Below are positions 42,624 through 51,668 of a stretch of 64,000 nucleotides of DNA, piece after piece (the first letter of the stretch is position 1; each line of letters opens with the position of its first letter). The notes beneath the pieces are model-generated. The model ran no database searches, had not been told where the DNA came from, and saw only the letters and a list, made by a program, of their open reading frames with translations. The DNA comes from Paraliobacillus sp044383835 (GTDB taxonomy: Bacteria > Bacillota > Bacilli > Bacillales > Amphibacillaceae). The position numbers and the translations under genes were made by a program. The stretch spans positions 1 to 64,000 of the forward strand of contig NZ_JBISEP010000013.1 in the NCBI RefSeq assembly GCF_044383835.1, read 5' to 3'.

Positions 42624-45600
42624 TTATTTTATATTATCACGTTTTAACTTTTCCATATCCTTCATAAAACGAATGATTTTCTTATAACGGTCAGGATATG
42701 TGTTTCGGTCCCAGCGAAAGCCAATCTTTAAATTTTGATTATCTGTACCTAATTGGATCATACGGCCATATTTGTTTGCATAGTGAAATAATTTTTCACC
42801 ATCCATCAACTGACTTGCTTTCTCTTCTACAACTAATGTTATTGCTTGCTTGTTTTCTTTAATTGATTCCACCCGTTGCTTCTTTGCTTCTATACGAAGT
42901 TCAGTTACATCAAGTAAGTTGGCAACTTCACTTGGATAGTCACCGAATCGATCAATTAGTTCTTCACGAATTTCCAATACATCTTCTTCCGATTCAGCTG
43001 TTTGGAATCGTTTATACATATCAATTTTTTGCTTTCCATCAGGAATATAAGTGTCTGGTAAATACGCGTCAATGGAAAGGTTGATTTCTGGATTAAACGG
43101 TTTGATTTCCTCTTCTGGCTTTCCTTCTTTTCTCTTATCAACAGCTTCTTTCAACATTTGAGAATACATATCAAATCCCACTGAATCAATAAAGCCATGT
43201 TGCTGTGCTCCTAGTATATTACCGGCACCTCGAATCGATAGATCACGCATAGCTATTTTAAAGCCAGACCCTAATTCAGTAAATTCTTTTATTGCTTGTA
43301 GTCGCTTCTCTGCTACTTCTGTTAATACTTTGTCTTTTTGATACGTGAAATAGGCATAGGCAATTCGATTACTTCTTCCTACACGACCTCGCAGTTGATA
43401 CAACTGACTCAGCCCCATACGATCTGCATTATAGACAATTAGTGTATTCACATTTGGTATATCAACACCTGTTTCAATAATTGTTGTACTGACTAATACA
43501 TCATATTCTCCTTCAAGGAAACCAAACATCACATTTTCAAGCTCTGTTTCATTCATCTGACCATGCGCAACACCTACACGGACATCATCAACAAGCATAC
43601 TAATTTCTTGTGCTTTACGTTCAATATTGTCTACACGATTGTAAAGGAAAAATACTTGTCCGCCTCTTGCCATTTCCCGTTCAATAGCTTCACGTAAAAA
43701 CATAGGGTTATACTCTAATACATAAGTTTGTATCGGAAATCTATTGGCGGGCGGTGTCTCGATTACTGATAAATCTCTCACCCCTAGCATTGACATATGC
43801 AATGTTCTTGGAATCGGAGTTGCTGTTAATGTTAATACGTCTACATTGGTTTTAAGTTGTTTAATTTTTTCTTTGTGCTTCACACCAAAACGCTGCTCTT
43901 CATCAACAATTAATACACCTAAGTCCTGATAAACAACATCTTTTGATAATAAGCGGTGCGTACCAATGACTAGATCAACTAAACCTTTTTTTAAGCCATC
44001 TATTGTTTCTTTTTGTTGTTTTCGTGTTCTAAAACGACTTAATAATCCTATATTTACTGGATAATCTTGAAAACGTTCCATTACCGTTTCATAATGTTGT
44101 TGAGCCAAAATAGTAGTTGGAACTAAAAATGCGACTTGTTTTCCTTCTGCTATTGCTTTAAAAGCAGCTCGAATGGCAACTTCCGTTTTACCATACCCAA
44201 CATCACCACAAAGTAAACGATCCATTGGTCGAACACGCTGCATATCTTCTTTGATTTCTTCAATACAACGCAACTGATCCTCTGTTTCTTCATACGGAAA
44301 GGCATCTTCAAATTCTCGTTGCATCAAAGTATCTTCAGCAAATGCATACCCCTTAGATGCCTCACGTTCTGCATAAAGTTTCATTAGGTCATCTGCAATA
44401 TCTTCTACAGTAGATTGAACTTTCCGCTTTACCTTCTTCCATTCACTTCCGCCTAATTTATATAACTTCGGTTCTTTTCCTTCTGATCCTACATATTTTT
44501 GAACTAAATCAATTTGATCAATAGGGACAAACAACTTGTCATCCCCAGAGTACTTTAACAGCATAAAATCTTTGTGTATACCATTTACCGCTAAGTTCTC
44601 TATCCCTATAAAGCGACCAATTCCATGATGGACATGAACAACATAGTCTCCAACCTTTAATTCTTGGTAAGATTTAATTCGTTCAGCGTTTGAAATTTTT
44701 TGTTTTCTTTTATTCGTTTTTTTTGCTGTTTTCTTGAATAATTCCTTTTCCGTTATAATCGCAAGTTTATGCAGTGGAAGCTCAAAACCACCAGTTAGTT
44801 CACCAATTATAATCGTTATATTTTTTACAGGGAGGCTAGTATCGTTGTCCATAATCTGCGAATCCATTTTATAATCTAGGAAAATTGATTGAACCTTTTC
44901 TGCACGCTCAGCATTAGGGGTCATTACAATAATGGAATAATCCCCTTTTTTCCACCGATCTACTTCATTTTGCAGTACATGCATTTGTCCATGAAATTGT
45001 TGCATCGCTCGACAAGATAGGTTGACAATATTTTGCGGGTTCGTATTTGGAATATGACGAAGAAATACAGATAAATAAATTTTTGGGCAGTTCATTTCTC
45101 CCCATACCTGATGCCAATCAAAAGCAAATTTAGCTGTACGTACCATTTTTTGCTCTTCTAATAATGTCTGGTGCCACTCTGCATCTGTTTGATCAAGATG
45201 CAATGCCGATTCCTGAATCCGGCTCATTTCATCTAATACAACACAACCATTGTCTGGCAAATAGTCTAGCAAACTTGTTTTTTGCTCATAGAAAAAGCCA
45301 ATATATTTTGCTAACTCTTGGAATCGTTCTTGTTGATTCATTCGTTCAATGTCATGCGTAATCGATTGCGATAATTTCTCCGCAGCACTTGGGTCATATG
45401 TTTTTTTCAAATCATCAGCTAGAGCTTTTTCAAGCCTCTGTGCCCCTATGAGCAAATCTTGATCCGTTAACAGAATTTCAGTAGCCGGTTGAATAATAAC
45501 CTGCTTCTTTTTTTCTAGTGATCGTTGTGATTCTGCATCAAATAAACGAATAGAATCTACTTCTTCATCAAATAATTCTACCCGAATAGGGTTCGGCTCT

Positions 45601-46163
45601 GTGATTGGATACATATCCAAAATCCCACCACGTAAACTAAATTCACCCGGGCTAGCTACCATATCGACACGATGATACCCCATATGGGTTAGAGCTTTTA
45701 AATAAGTAGAGACAGGTATATCTTTCCCAACCTCAAAAGTAAGCTGATAGTCATTCCAATAGTTTTTAGGTGGCAACATTCGTTTTAGAGCAGCAACTGG
45801 CGCTACTAGAATACCCTTTTCGCTTTGTGACCATTTCGTAAGCGCTTGAATTCGCTGACTTCGTAATTCTGGACTAGCTACCGCCATTTCTGAAGTAATT
45901 AATTCATTTATCGGATATAAATGAATATTACTGCGGTCGTCTGACATTTTAATTAAATCTTCAAAAAGCTGTTGTGCCTGCGTTAAGTGGTGTGTAACAA
46001 GTAAGATGGGTCGATCAGTCGACTCTTGTAAAGCGGTCACTAACAAACTACGTGCAGAACCTGTTAACCCGCTAACAAGTTGTTCATTCAAACCAGAGGA
46101 TAAACCATTTATTATCGAGTAAATATCATTATGATGATATAAGAATTTCTTTATTCCTTTCAT
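42624..46163 (-). CDS. mfd: Transcription-repair coupling factor Mfd
   Basis: Removes RNA polymerase stalled at DNA damage and recruits UvrA. 1179 residues, full length. The UvrB-like N-terminal module (about 1-350) precedes the RNAP-interacting domain (about 480-560: YVVHVHHGIGRFIGIENL). The SF2 translocase has Walker A LLCGDVGYGKTEVAIRAAFKA (about 645), DEEQRFGVKHKEKIK, TATPIPRTLHMS and QLRGRVGRS. The TRCF C-terminal domain (about 1020-1160) ends it. GGGGGAAG precedes the ATG. Confidence 0.98.
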   Translation of the reverse strand: MKGIKKFLYHHNDIYSIINGLSSGLNEQLVSGLTGSARSLLVTALQESTDRPILLVTHHLTQAQQLFEDLIKMSDDRSNIHLYPINELITSEMAVASPELRSQRIQALTKWSQSEKGILVAPVAALKRMLPPKNYWNDYQLTFEVGKDIPVSTYLKALTHMGYHRVDMVASPGEFSLRGGILDMYPITEPNPIRVELFDEEVDSIRLFDAESQRSLEKKKQVIIQPATEILLTDQDLLIGAQRLEKALADDLKKTYDPSAAEKLSQSITHDIERMNQQERFQELAKYIGFFYEQKTSLLDYLPDNGCVVLDEMSRIQESALHLDQTDAEWHQTLLEEQKMVRTAKFAFDWHQVWGEMNCPKIYLSVFLRHIPNTNPQNIVNLSCRAMQQFHGQMHVLQNEVDRWKKGDYSIIVMTPNAERAEKVQSIFLDYKMDSQIMDNDTSLPVKNITIIIGELTGGFELPLHKLAIITEKELFKKTAKKTNKRKQKISNAERIKSYQELKVGDYVVHVHHGIGRFIGIENLAVNGIHKDFMLLKYSGDDKLFVPIDQIDLVQKYVGSEGKEPKLYKLGGSEWKKVKRKVQSTVEDIADDLMKLYAEREASKGYAFAEDTLMQREFEDAFPYEETEDQLRCIEEIKEDMQRVRPMDRLLCGDVGYGKTEVAIRAAFKAIAEGKQVAFLVPTTILAQQHYETVMERFQDYPVNIGLLSRFRTRKQQKETIDGLKKGLVDLVIGTHRLLSKDVVYQDLGVLIVDEEQRFGVKHKEKIKQLKTNVDVLTLTATPIPRTLHMSMLGVRDLSVIETPPANRFPIQTYVLEYNPMFLREAIEREMARGGQVFFLYNRVDNIERKAQEISMLVDDVRVGVAHGQMNETELENVMFGFLEGEYDVLVSTTIIETGVDIPNVNTLIVYNADRMGLSQLYQLRGRVGRSNRIAYAYFTYQKDKVLTEVAEKRLQAIKEFTELGSGFKIAMRDLSIRGAGNILGAQQHGFIDSVGFDMYSQMLKEAVDKRKEGKPEEEIKPFNPEINLSIDAYLPDTYIPDGKQKIDMYKRFQTAESEEDVLEIREELIDRFGDYPSEVANLLDVTELRIEAKKQRVESIKENKQAITLVVEEKASQLMDGEKLFHYANKYGRMIQLGTDNQNLKIGFRWDRNTYPDRYKKIIRFMKDMEKLKRDNIK

Positions 46164-46300
46164 CTTCTTCCCCCTATGCTTTACACATTCATTTTATCAT
46201 TTTTACGTGCAAAAATGCTTTGGTTAAGTAACCAAAGCTAATAAAGCATTGTTATCTATATATTTCATTCTTTACTTTAAACAATCACTAGTATATTGGC

Positions 46301-46531
46301 CTATTGAATAAAAGAATCTAATGCATGGTAATGAGGGTTGTGCTCTAATGTTTCTTGACAGTCTTCGCATATCACTTTTATTTCAATTTCTCCATTTGTT
46401 CCATACTGTATCATTTCTCTTCGGTCTTCAGTTGAAAGCGCCTGCCATCCCAATAACTTGGCATCAACTACATCTTGTTCAATTGTACCTAAAAGTTGTT
46501 TACAATGTCGACACTTGTATAAGATTGCCAT
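46301..46531 (-). CDS. fin: Anti-sigma-F factor Fin
   Basis: Forespore protein that helps switch from sigma-F to sigma-G. 76 residues, the same length as in B. subtilis. Two CxxC pairs form the zinc-ribbon: CRHC near the N-terminus and CEDC (about 58-61). GGAGGTAGTTTGG precedes the ATG at 46531; the longer frame from 46546 overlaps its own RBS. Between pth and mfd as in B. subtilis. Confidence 0.93.
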   Translation of the reverse strand: MAILYKCRHCKQLLGTIEQDVVDAKLLGWQALSTEDRREMIQYGTNGEIEIKVICEDCQETLEHNPHYHALDSFIQ

Positions 46532-46604
46532 CCAAACTACCTCCAATAGAAATGCGCTTTATTTTTTATCATTTCCATTGGCTAGTATTTTATACACTAT
46601 ATGA

Positions 46605-47171
46605 TTATTGGTTAAAATCATTCATTACTTTTTGAAAAGGTTTGTTCATCCACGCACTACAAGCCGCTACTGCATGTTTAATAGCGTCATTCACTTCTGT
46701 TTGTTGGGAATTATCAAACTCCCCTAAAACATGGTCAATCACACTAGCATGATCAGTCGGACGGTCAATACCTATACGTAGTCGATTAAAATTTTTCGTT
46801 CCAAGATGGTCAATCATAGAACGTATGCCGTTATGACCACCATGTCCTCCTTTTTGACGAAGCCTGACCTTCCCTGTTGGTAAATCAAGGTCATCATAAA
46901 TCACTAAAATATCATCCACTTCTAATTTATAAAAGTCCATCAACGGACGAATCGATTCTCCCGATAAATTCATATACGTTTGAGGTTTTAGTAAAATAAT
47001 TTTTGTTTGCTCAACCGTCTCCATCGTATATAAGCCATTGAATTTTGATTTATTAATACGCCAATCATGACTTTTGGCAAGTTCATCTAATACCATAAAA
47101 CCAATATTATGGCGTGTTTTTTCATATTTTTTACCTGGATTCCCTAATCCAATAATACACTTCATTTTCAT
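46605..47171 (-). CDS. pth: Peptidyl-tRNA hydrolase
   Basis: Releases peptides from prematurely dropped peptidyl-tRNAs; known as SpoVC in B. subtilis. 188 residues. IIGLGNPGKKYEKTRHNIGFMVLD (about 5-28, with the catalytic His of TRHN) and LPTGKVRLRQKGGHGGHNGIRSM (about 98-120) are the family signatures. No strong SD is visible; the start may be the ATG at 47171 or the one at 47165 (two codons later). Confidence 0.95.
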   Translation of the reverse strand: MKMKCIIGLGNPGKKYEKTRHNIGFMVLDELAKSHDWRINKSKFNGLYTMETVEQTKIILLKPQTYMNLSGESIRPLMDFYKLEVDDILVIYDDLDLPTGKVRLRQKGGHGGHNGIRSMIDHLGTKNFNRLRIGIDRPTDHASVIDHVLGEFDNSQQTEVNDAIKHAVAACSAWMNKPFQKVMNDFNQ

Positions 47172-47611
47172 TCACGTCTTTCTTTAGGCTGTTTATCCAC
47201 GTTTTCTATTCTACTGATTTCTCTGAGAAAAATAAAGCAATAGATCATGATGTTATTTGAATTATAGGAGCTATTGCACGTTCCTTAATTATGACAGTAA
47301 ATGATAACGAATTCAAAAGTTAATGCTATATAACCATCAGCTATATTATCCCACCGTTAACTGTCTATATAAAAATTCTTTTGCTACCAAACTTGGATAT
47401 CAGCCTACCAACATAAGAAAACATAAAAAATAATAAAGACAATATTTTAAGGCAATGATCAAGTGAAATTTGCACAAAATAAAAGAGATTCAAAAAGAAG
47501 AGATATCGAAAATACAAGACACGTTATTGCAAAAAAAAAAATTGCAATCATCTATAATTTTATTGGTACGTTTGATTGTAATAAAACCATCAATCAAGCA
47601 AAGAAGATAAA
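47172..47611. other. AT-rich intergenic stretch, no gene seen
   Basis: Between pth and the ctc terminator. A 68-residue plus-strand frame at 47463-47669 has no RBS, runs through the ctc terminator and has no recognisable motif, so it is not called. No RNA or repeat was recognised. Confidence 0.6.
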
Positions 47612-47650
47612 AACAATAAAGTTGGTGTCGCTTCACATGACACCAACTTT
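47612..47650 (-). terminator. Rho-independent terminator of ctc
   Basis: Perfect 12-bp stem AAAGTTGGTGTC / GACACCAACTTT, followed on the minus strand by ATTGTTTTTAT. Confidence 0.8.
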
Positions 47651-47708
47651 CATAAAAATGTTTTCTTAATTTATAGAGACAATTATTCAAGGTTTTTATT
47701 TATTATTT

Positions 47709-48329
47709 TCAGTCATCTTTTTTTTCGTTAATTACTTCTGGTTCGGATTGTTCTTCTTCCGTTGTTTCTTCTGCCGTATCAGGTGCGGTAACAGTCACAA
47801 TTGTTGTATTCTCATCTTCTAGGATTTCATAATTCTTACCGTCTTTCAAATCAGCTACCATGATGCTATCTCCGATTTGCAAGTCTGAAACATCAATAGT
47901 TATTTCTTCAGGAATATCAGCTGGTTTTGCTCGAACAGCTATTTCATACAACGGCTGTTGTAGTACGCCACCCTCTTTTGATCCTTTCGCCTCTCCTTCT
48001 AAACGAATAATAACTTCTACATCCATTTCCTGAGACATATTGACCACATAAAAGTCAGCATGAACAAGCTCATCTCTGAGAGGTTCTATTTGATAATCAT
48101 GCAACATGACATCTAATGATTCACCTTCTACATCCAAAGTAATAATTGCATTTTTCCCTTCATCTCGAACTGTTTTTAGTAATTCTATACTATCAATTGA
48201 GATAGTGGTGGATTTCTTGTTATTGCCATAGACAACTGCCGGTATACGCCCTGATTGTCTAATTTGTTTCGTATTTGATTTCTTTAAATCTTCTCTTCTT
48301 TTTGCTTTTAGCTGTATTGCCAAGTTCAT
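47709..48329 (-). CDS. ctc: General stress protein Ctc (ribosomal protein bL25 family)
   Basis: 5S rRNA-binding L25 homologue of the long (TL5/Ctc) type. 206 residues. The N-terminal L25 domain (about 1-95: LKAKRREDLKKSNTKQIRQSGRIPAVVYG) precedes the C-terminal TL5 beta domain (about 96-185). It ends in an acidic Glu/Thr tail. GGAGG is very close to the ATG at 48329; a TTG three codons later (AIQLKAKRRED) is better spaced and may be the true start. A sigma-B promoter, as in B. subtilis, was not confirmed. Confidence 0.93.
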   Translation of the reverse strand: MNLAIQLKAKRREDLKKSNTKQIRQSGRIPAVVYGNNKKSTTISIDSIELLKTVRDEGKNAIITLDVEGESLDVMLHDYQIEPLRDELVHADFYVVNMSQEMDVEVIIRLEGEAKGSKEGGVLQQPLYEIAVRAKPADIPEEITIDVSDLQIGDSIMVADLKDGKNYEILEDENTTIVTVTAPDTAEETTEEEQSEPEVINEKKDD

Positions 48330-48408
48330 CAACCTCCAATAAATTTGAAAAACTATATCTATTTTTAGGTTATTCCCTGTTGTTCACAACATTAAACATA
48401 AAATTTAA

Positions 48409-49362
48409 TTAATCAAATAACACACTTACAGATTGTTGCTCATGCACACGAATAATTGCTTCACTTATTAGTGGAGCTACAGATAGCGTTTTAACTTGTT
48501 CTGTTTGTTTTTCCTCAGGTAATGGAATAGAATTTGTGACTACTAACTCTTTGATTGGAGAATCACCAATTCTATCCATAGCTGGGCCAGATAATACAGG
48601 GTGTGTACAACAAGCATACACTTCTTTCGCTCCATTTTTAATTAGTGCATTCGCACCTAGTGTGATCGTTCCAGCTGTATCAATAATGTCATCAATTAAA
48701 ATAGCTGTTTTCCCTTTTATATCTCCGACAATATTCATTACTTCAGCTACATTTGGACGTGGACGACGCTTATCAATAATCGCTATAGGTGCTTTTAGAC
48801 GTTCAGCCAATTGGCGTGCTCTTGTTACACCGCCATGGTCAGGCGAAACGATAACAACATCATCTAACCCTTTCTCTTTCCAAAAATCAGATAAAATTGG
48901 GACACCTACTAGCTGATCAACAGGGATATCAAAGAAACCTTGTATCTGTGGTGCATGTAAATCTAATGAAATAACACGAGACGCTCCAGCTACTTGTAAT
49001 AAGTCTGCTACTAACTTTGCGGTGATCGGTTCACGTGCACGAGCTTTACGATCTTGACGTGCATAACCATAGTAAGGCATTACAATGTTAATTGTTTTAG
49101 CTGATGCACGTTTTAGTGCATCAATCATAATTAACACTTCCATAATATGCTGATTTACTGGCACGCAGGTCGATTGAACAACATACACATCACAACCACG
49201 TACACTTTCCTCAATATTAATTTGAATTTCCCCATCACTAAAAGTCGTAACTGAGCATTCGCCTAAAGGTACACCTATTTCATCTGCTATTTCTTTTGCT
49301 AAATGTGGATTAGAATTTAAAGTAAATACTTTCAAAAAAGAATCTTGATATCCCGCTGACAT
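48409..49362 (-). CDS. prs: Ribose-phosphate pyrophosphokinase (PRPP synthetase)
   Basis: Makes PRPP from ribose 5-phosphate and ATP for purine, pyrimidine, His and Trp synthesis. 317 residues. FTLNSNPHLAKEIADEIG at the start, the ATP-flag region, RQDRKARAREPITAKL (about 100-115), the PRPP-binding SPDHGGVTRARQLAERL and ILIDDIIDTAGTI (about 217-229). TGGAGG precedes the ATG. It lies 20 bp after glmU, so the two share a transcript; an attenuator in the glmU leader would therefore control PRPP supply as well. Confidence 0.97.
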   Translation of the reverse strand: MSAGYQDSFLKVFTLNSNPHLAKEIADEIGVPLGECSVTTFSDGEIQINIEESVRGCDVYVVQSTCVPVNQHIMEVLIMIDALKRASAKTINIVMPYYGYARQDRKARAREPITAKLVADLLQVAGASRVISLDLHAPQIQGFFDIPVDQLVGVPILSDFWKEKGLDDVVIVSPDHGGVTRARQLAERLKAPIAIIDKRRPRPNVAEVMNIVGDIKGKTAILIDDIIDTAGTITLGANALIKNGAKEVYACCTHPVLSGPAMDRIGDSPIKELVVTNSIPLPEEKQTEQVKTLSVAPLISEAIIRVHEQQSVSVLFD

Positions 49363-49382
49363 TTCGTCAAACCTCCATTTTT

Positions 49383-50756
49383 TTATTTATATTTATTTAA
49401 TCTTTTTGCATATGACTCTTTGTTTACTTGTTTGGAACGTGCTATAGACAGAGCATCTGCTTGAACATCTTTATTGATCGTAGATCCTGCTGCAACAATT
49501 GCACCTTTTCCAATGGTTACAGGTGCAATTAAGTTGGCGTTACATCCGATGAAGGCATCATCTTCTATTTTAGTTAAATACTTATTCTTCCCATCATAGT
49601 TAACAGTAATTGTTCCGCAACCTACATTCACATTCTTGCCTACTTCAGCATCGCCAATATAACTTAAGTGAGAGACTTTGCTTTTTTCTTCAATATGTGT
49701 TTTTTTCACTTCAACAAAATTACCGATTTTTACTTCATTACCAATTGTTGCTTGAGGGCGAATGTGTGCAAAAGGTCCAATATCAACACGATTACCAATT
49801 TCACTATCTGATGCAACACTTTGTTTGATAATTGTATTTTCACCAATTGTACAATTATTAATCTCTGTATGTGATCCAATCACAGTTCCAGTGCGAATAA
49901 ACGTTTCTCCACCAATAACACAGCCAGGTTCAATTACAACATCCTGTTCAATGGTAACATGCGACCCAATATATGTATGATCGGGATCAATAATTGATAC
50001 ACCATTCTTCATATGTTCCAAATTAATACGATCTCTCATTATTTTTTCTGCTTTAGCCAGTGCTACTCGATCATTCACACCTATCGTTTCATTCGGATCT
50101 TCTGTTTGATATGCGGAAATTTTTTCATTTGCCTGGCTTAGAATCTCTATTACATCTGGGAGGTAATATTCTCCTTGAGCATTATCGTTTGATACCTTGC
50201 TTAAGGACTCGAATAGTAATTGATTATCAAAACAATATGTACCTGTATTAATTTCATTTACTTGGAGTTGCTCATTCGTTGCATCTTTTTGCTCGACAAT
50301 TTTTGCAACGTTCCCATCATTATCTCGAATCACTCGTCCATATCCACTAGGATCCGTGATCGTTGTCGTTAAGACAGTGGCTTTTGCTTGTGATTGCACA
50401 TGATGATCAAATAAAGCAGCTAATGTATCAGCCGTTAGTAAGGGCGTGTCACCACAAACAACCAATGTCACACCTTGTTCATTTTTAATAAAGGGCGCTG
50501 CTTGCTTTACTGCGTGTCCCGTTCCTAATTGTTCTTCTTGCAGAATAAAATCAGATGAATCGCCTAGCTGCTGTTTCACTTGCTCCGCGCCATATCCTAC
50601 AATTGTCATTATCTTCTTTAATTTTAACACTTGTAGCTGATCCATTACATGTTGAACCATGGGTCTTCCCAATACAGGGTGTAACATTTTGTGCTTTTTA
50701 GATTTCATTCTTGTTCCTTGCCCTGCCGCAAGAACAATTGCGTATCTATTTCCCAT
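49383..50756 (-). CDS. glmU: Bifunctional N-acetylglucosamine-1-phosphate uridyltransferase / glucosamine-1-phosphate acetyltransferase
   Basis: Makes UDP-GlcNAc for peptidoglycan and teichoic acid. 457 residues. The uridyltransferase half (about 1-230) starts AIVLAAGQGTRMKSKKHKMLHP and has CGDTPLLT. The acetyltransferase half (about 250-455) is a left-handed beta-helix of hexapeptide repeats, with NFVEVKKTHIEEKSKVSHLSYIGDA and VGCGTITVNYDGKNK. The open frame begins at 50771, but GGAGG lies 8 bp before the ATG at 50756, chosen here. First gene of glmU-prs. It is preceded by a 266-base leader with an attenuator-like terminator. Confidence 0.97.
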   Translation of the reverse strand: MGNRYAIVLAAGQGTRMKSKKHKMLHPVLGRPMVQHVMDQLQVLKLKKIMTIVGYGAEQVKQQLGDSSDFILQEEQLGTGHAVKQAAPFIKNEQGVTLVVCGDTPLLTADTLAALFDHHVQSQAKATVLTTTITDPSGYGRVIRDNDGNVAKIVEQKDATNEQLQVNEINTGTYCFDNQLLFESLSKVSNDNAQGEYYLPDVIEILSQANEKISAYQTEDPNETIGVNDRVALAKAEKIMRDRINLEHMKNGVSIIDPDHTYIGSHVTIEQDVVIEPGCVIGGETFIRTGTVIGSHTEINNCTIGENTIIKQSVASDSEIGNRVDIGPFAHIRPQATIGNEVKIGNFVEVKKTHIEEKSKVSHLSYIGDAEVGKNVNVGCGTITVNYDGKNKYLTKIEDDAFIGCNANLIAPVTIGKGAIVAAGSTINKDVQADALSIARSKQVNKESYAKRLNKYK

Positions 50757-50801
50757 CAAGTAAGCCTCCATTTTTTCTTTAATTTAATGGTTCTTCCACT
50801 C

Positions 50802-50862
50802 AAAAAAAATCGATTTTATATCAAAACCGATCTAGCAACACTACAACACAGATAGAACATCG
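50802..50862 (-). promoter_or_regulatory. Attenuator-like terminator/antiterminator in the glmU-prs leader
   Basis: On the minus strand ATCGGTTTT - GATAT - AAAATCGAT and TTTTTTT form a 9-bp (one G-U) intrinsic terminator at 50802-50831, about 46 bases before the glmU start. Just upstream, CGA-TGT-TCTA (50853-50862) can pair with TAGATCG (50828-50834), which shares the ATCG of the terminator's 5' arm, so the two folds exclude each other. spoVG has its own terminator at 51100-51129, so this one is not needed to end spoVG. Ligand or protein unknown; no T-box, PRPP or guanidine riboswitch motif recognised. Confidence 0.5.
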
Positions 50863-51029
50863 CAACTTTTTTTGATAAGCTACTTTTTAGCCATTACGTC
50901 GCTCGGGCTATATGTTCTTTTCCTCAAACATTACATTGGAAAACAAACTTATTTTTGTCAAATTTTTCAGAAAATATTTTGCTTTTATAAAAGTCCTAGC
51001 TTCATTAATTTAATTTATATACATTAACG

Positions 51030-51058
51030 AATATATCCTAATTAGCTTCCTATTTCAA
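51030..51058 (-). promoter_or_regulatory. Probable promoter of glmU-prs
   Basis: On the minus strand TTGAAA (51053-51058), 17 bp, TATATT (51030-51035). It gives a start near 51023 and a 266-base leader before glmU. A second TTGACA at 50956-50961 lacks a good -10. Confidence 0.55.
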
Positions 51059-51099
51059 CAACAAAATGCTATTGGATAAAGTACAGAAAATTCGCATAA

Positions 51100-51129
51100 A
51101 GAAAAAAGTCTAATCTTGATGATTAGACT
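51100..51129 (-). terminator. Rho-independent terminator of spoVG
   Basis: Stem AGTCTAATC / GATTAGACT, followed on the minus strand by TTTTTTCTTT. Confidence 0.88.
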
Positions 51130-51149
51130 AAGATGGCAATTTATTATGT

Positions 51150-51440
51150 TTAAGACGCACCTGCTCCTTCATATTGCACTTGTTCTTCCTCGACACGGCG
51201 ATATTCTTCTAATACAGCTTCTTGGATCTTGCCTCTAGTACCAGAATTAATTGGGTGTGCTATATCTCGAAACTCACCATCTGGTGTTCGCTTTGAAGGC
51301 ATAGCAACAAACAAGCCACTGTTACCATCAATTACACGAATGTCATGCACAACAAATTCTTGATCTAATGTAATAGAAGCAATTGCTCGCATTCTCCCTT
51401 CGGTATTCACGCGGCGTAATCTAACGTCTGTTACTTCCAT
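51150..51440 (-). CDS. spoVG: Septation regulator / RNA-binding protein SpoVG
   Basis: Site-specific nucleic-acid-binding regulator, needed for proper spore septation and cortex in Bacillus. 96 residues. MEVTDVRLRRVNTEGRMRAIASITLD, VHDIRVIDGNSGLFVAMPSKRTPDGEFRDIAHPI and the helical C-terminus match the family closely. The frame extends to 51479, but AAGGTGGTG precedes the ATG at 51440. A sigma-H promoter lies just upstream. The ridA/yabJ gene normally between purR and spoVG is absent. Confidence 0.97.
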   Translation of the reverse strand: MEVTDVRLRRVNTEGRMRAIASITLDQEFVVHDIRVIDGNSGLFVAMPSKRTPDGEFRDIAHPINSGTRGKIQEAVLEEYRRVEEEQVQYEGAGAS

Positions 51441-51479
51441 TATGTTCACCACCTTTTCCCATAAAAAACTTATTACCAT

Positions 51480-51505
51480 AATTCAACATAAGTATAGTAA
51501 TTCCT
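51480..51505 (-). promoter_or_regulatory. Sigma-H-type promoter of spoVG
   Basis: On the minus strand AGGAATT (51499-51505), 13 bp, TGAATT (51480-51485). This matches the sigma-H consensus (AGGAWWT, 12-14 bp, RGAAT) and the known B. subtilis spoVG promoter in layout. It lies 40 bp before the ATG. Confidence 0.75.
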
Positions 51506-51668
51506 GCTTATTTTCAAAAAAATATAAATATTTTTTTTTAACTGTAACAAAATAGGGGATATAATTTTTTAAGTGAATAGGGATTGCTATTATCTAATTT
51601 TAAATCATTATGTGCGTTAAATAACAGAACTAGTCGCTAATAAGCTATACTTTAAAGAGAAAGAATTC

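Noticed and set aside
47463..47669. Plus-strand frame of 68 codons between pth and ctc
   Set aside because: No RBS, low-complexity Lys/Ile-rich product, and it runs through the ctc terminator.
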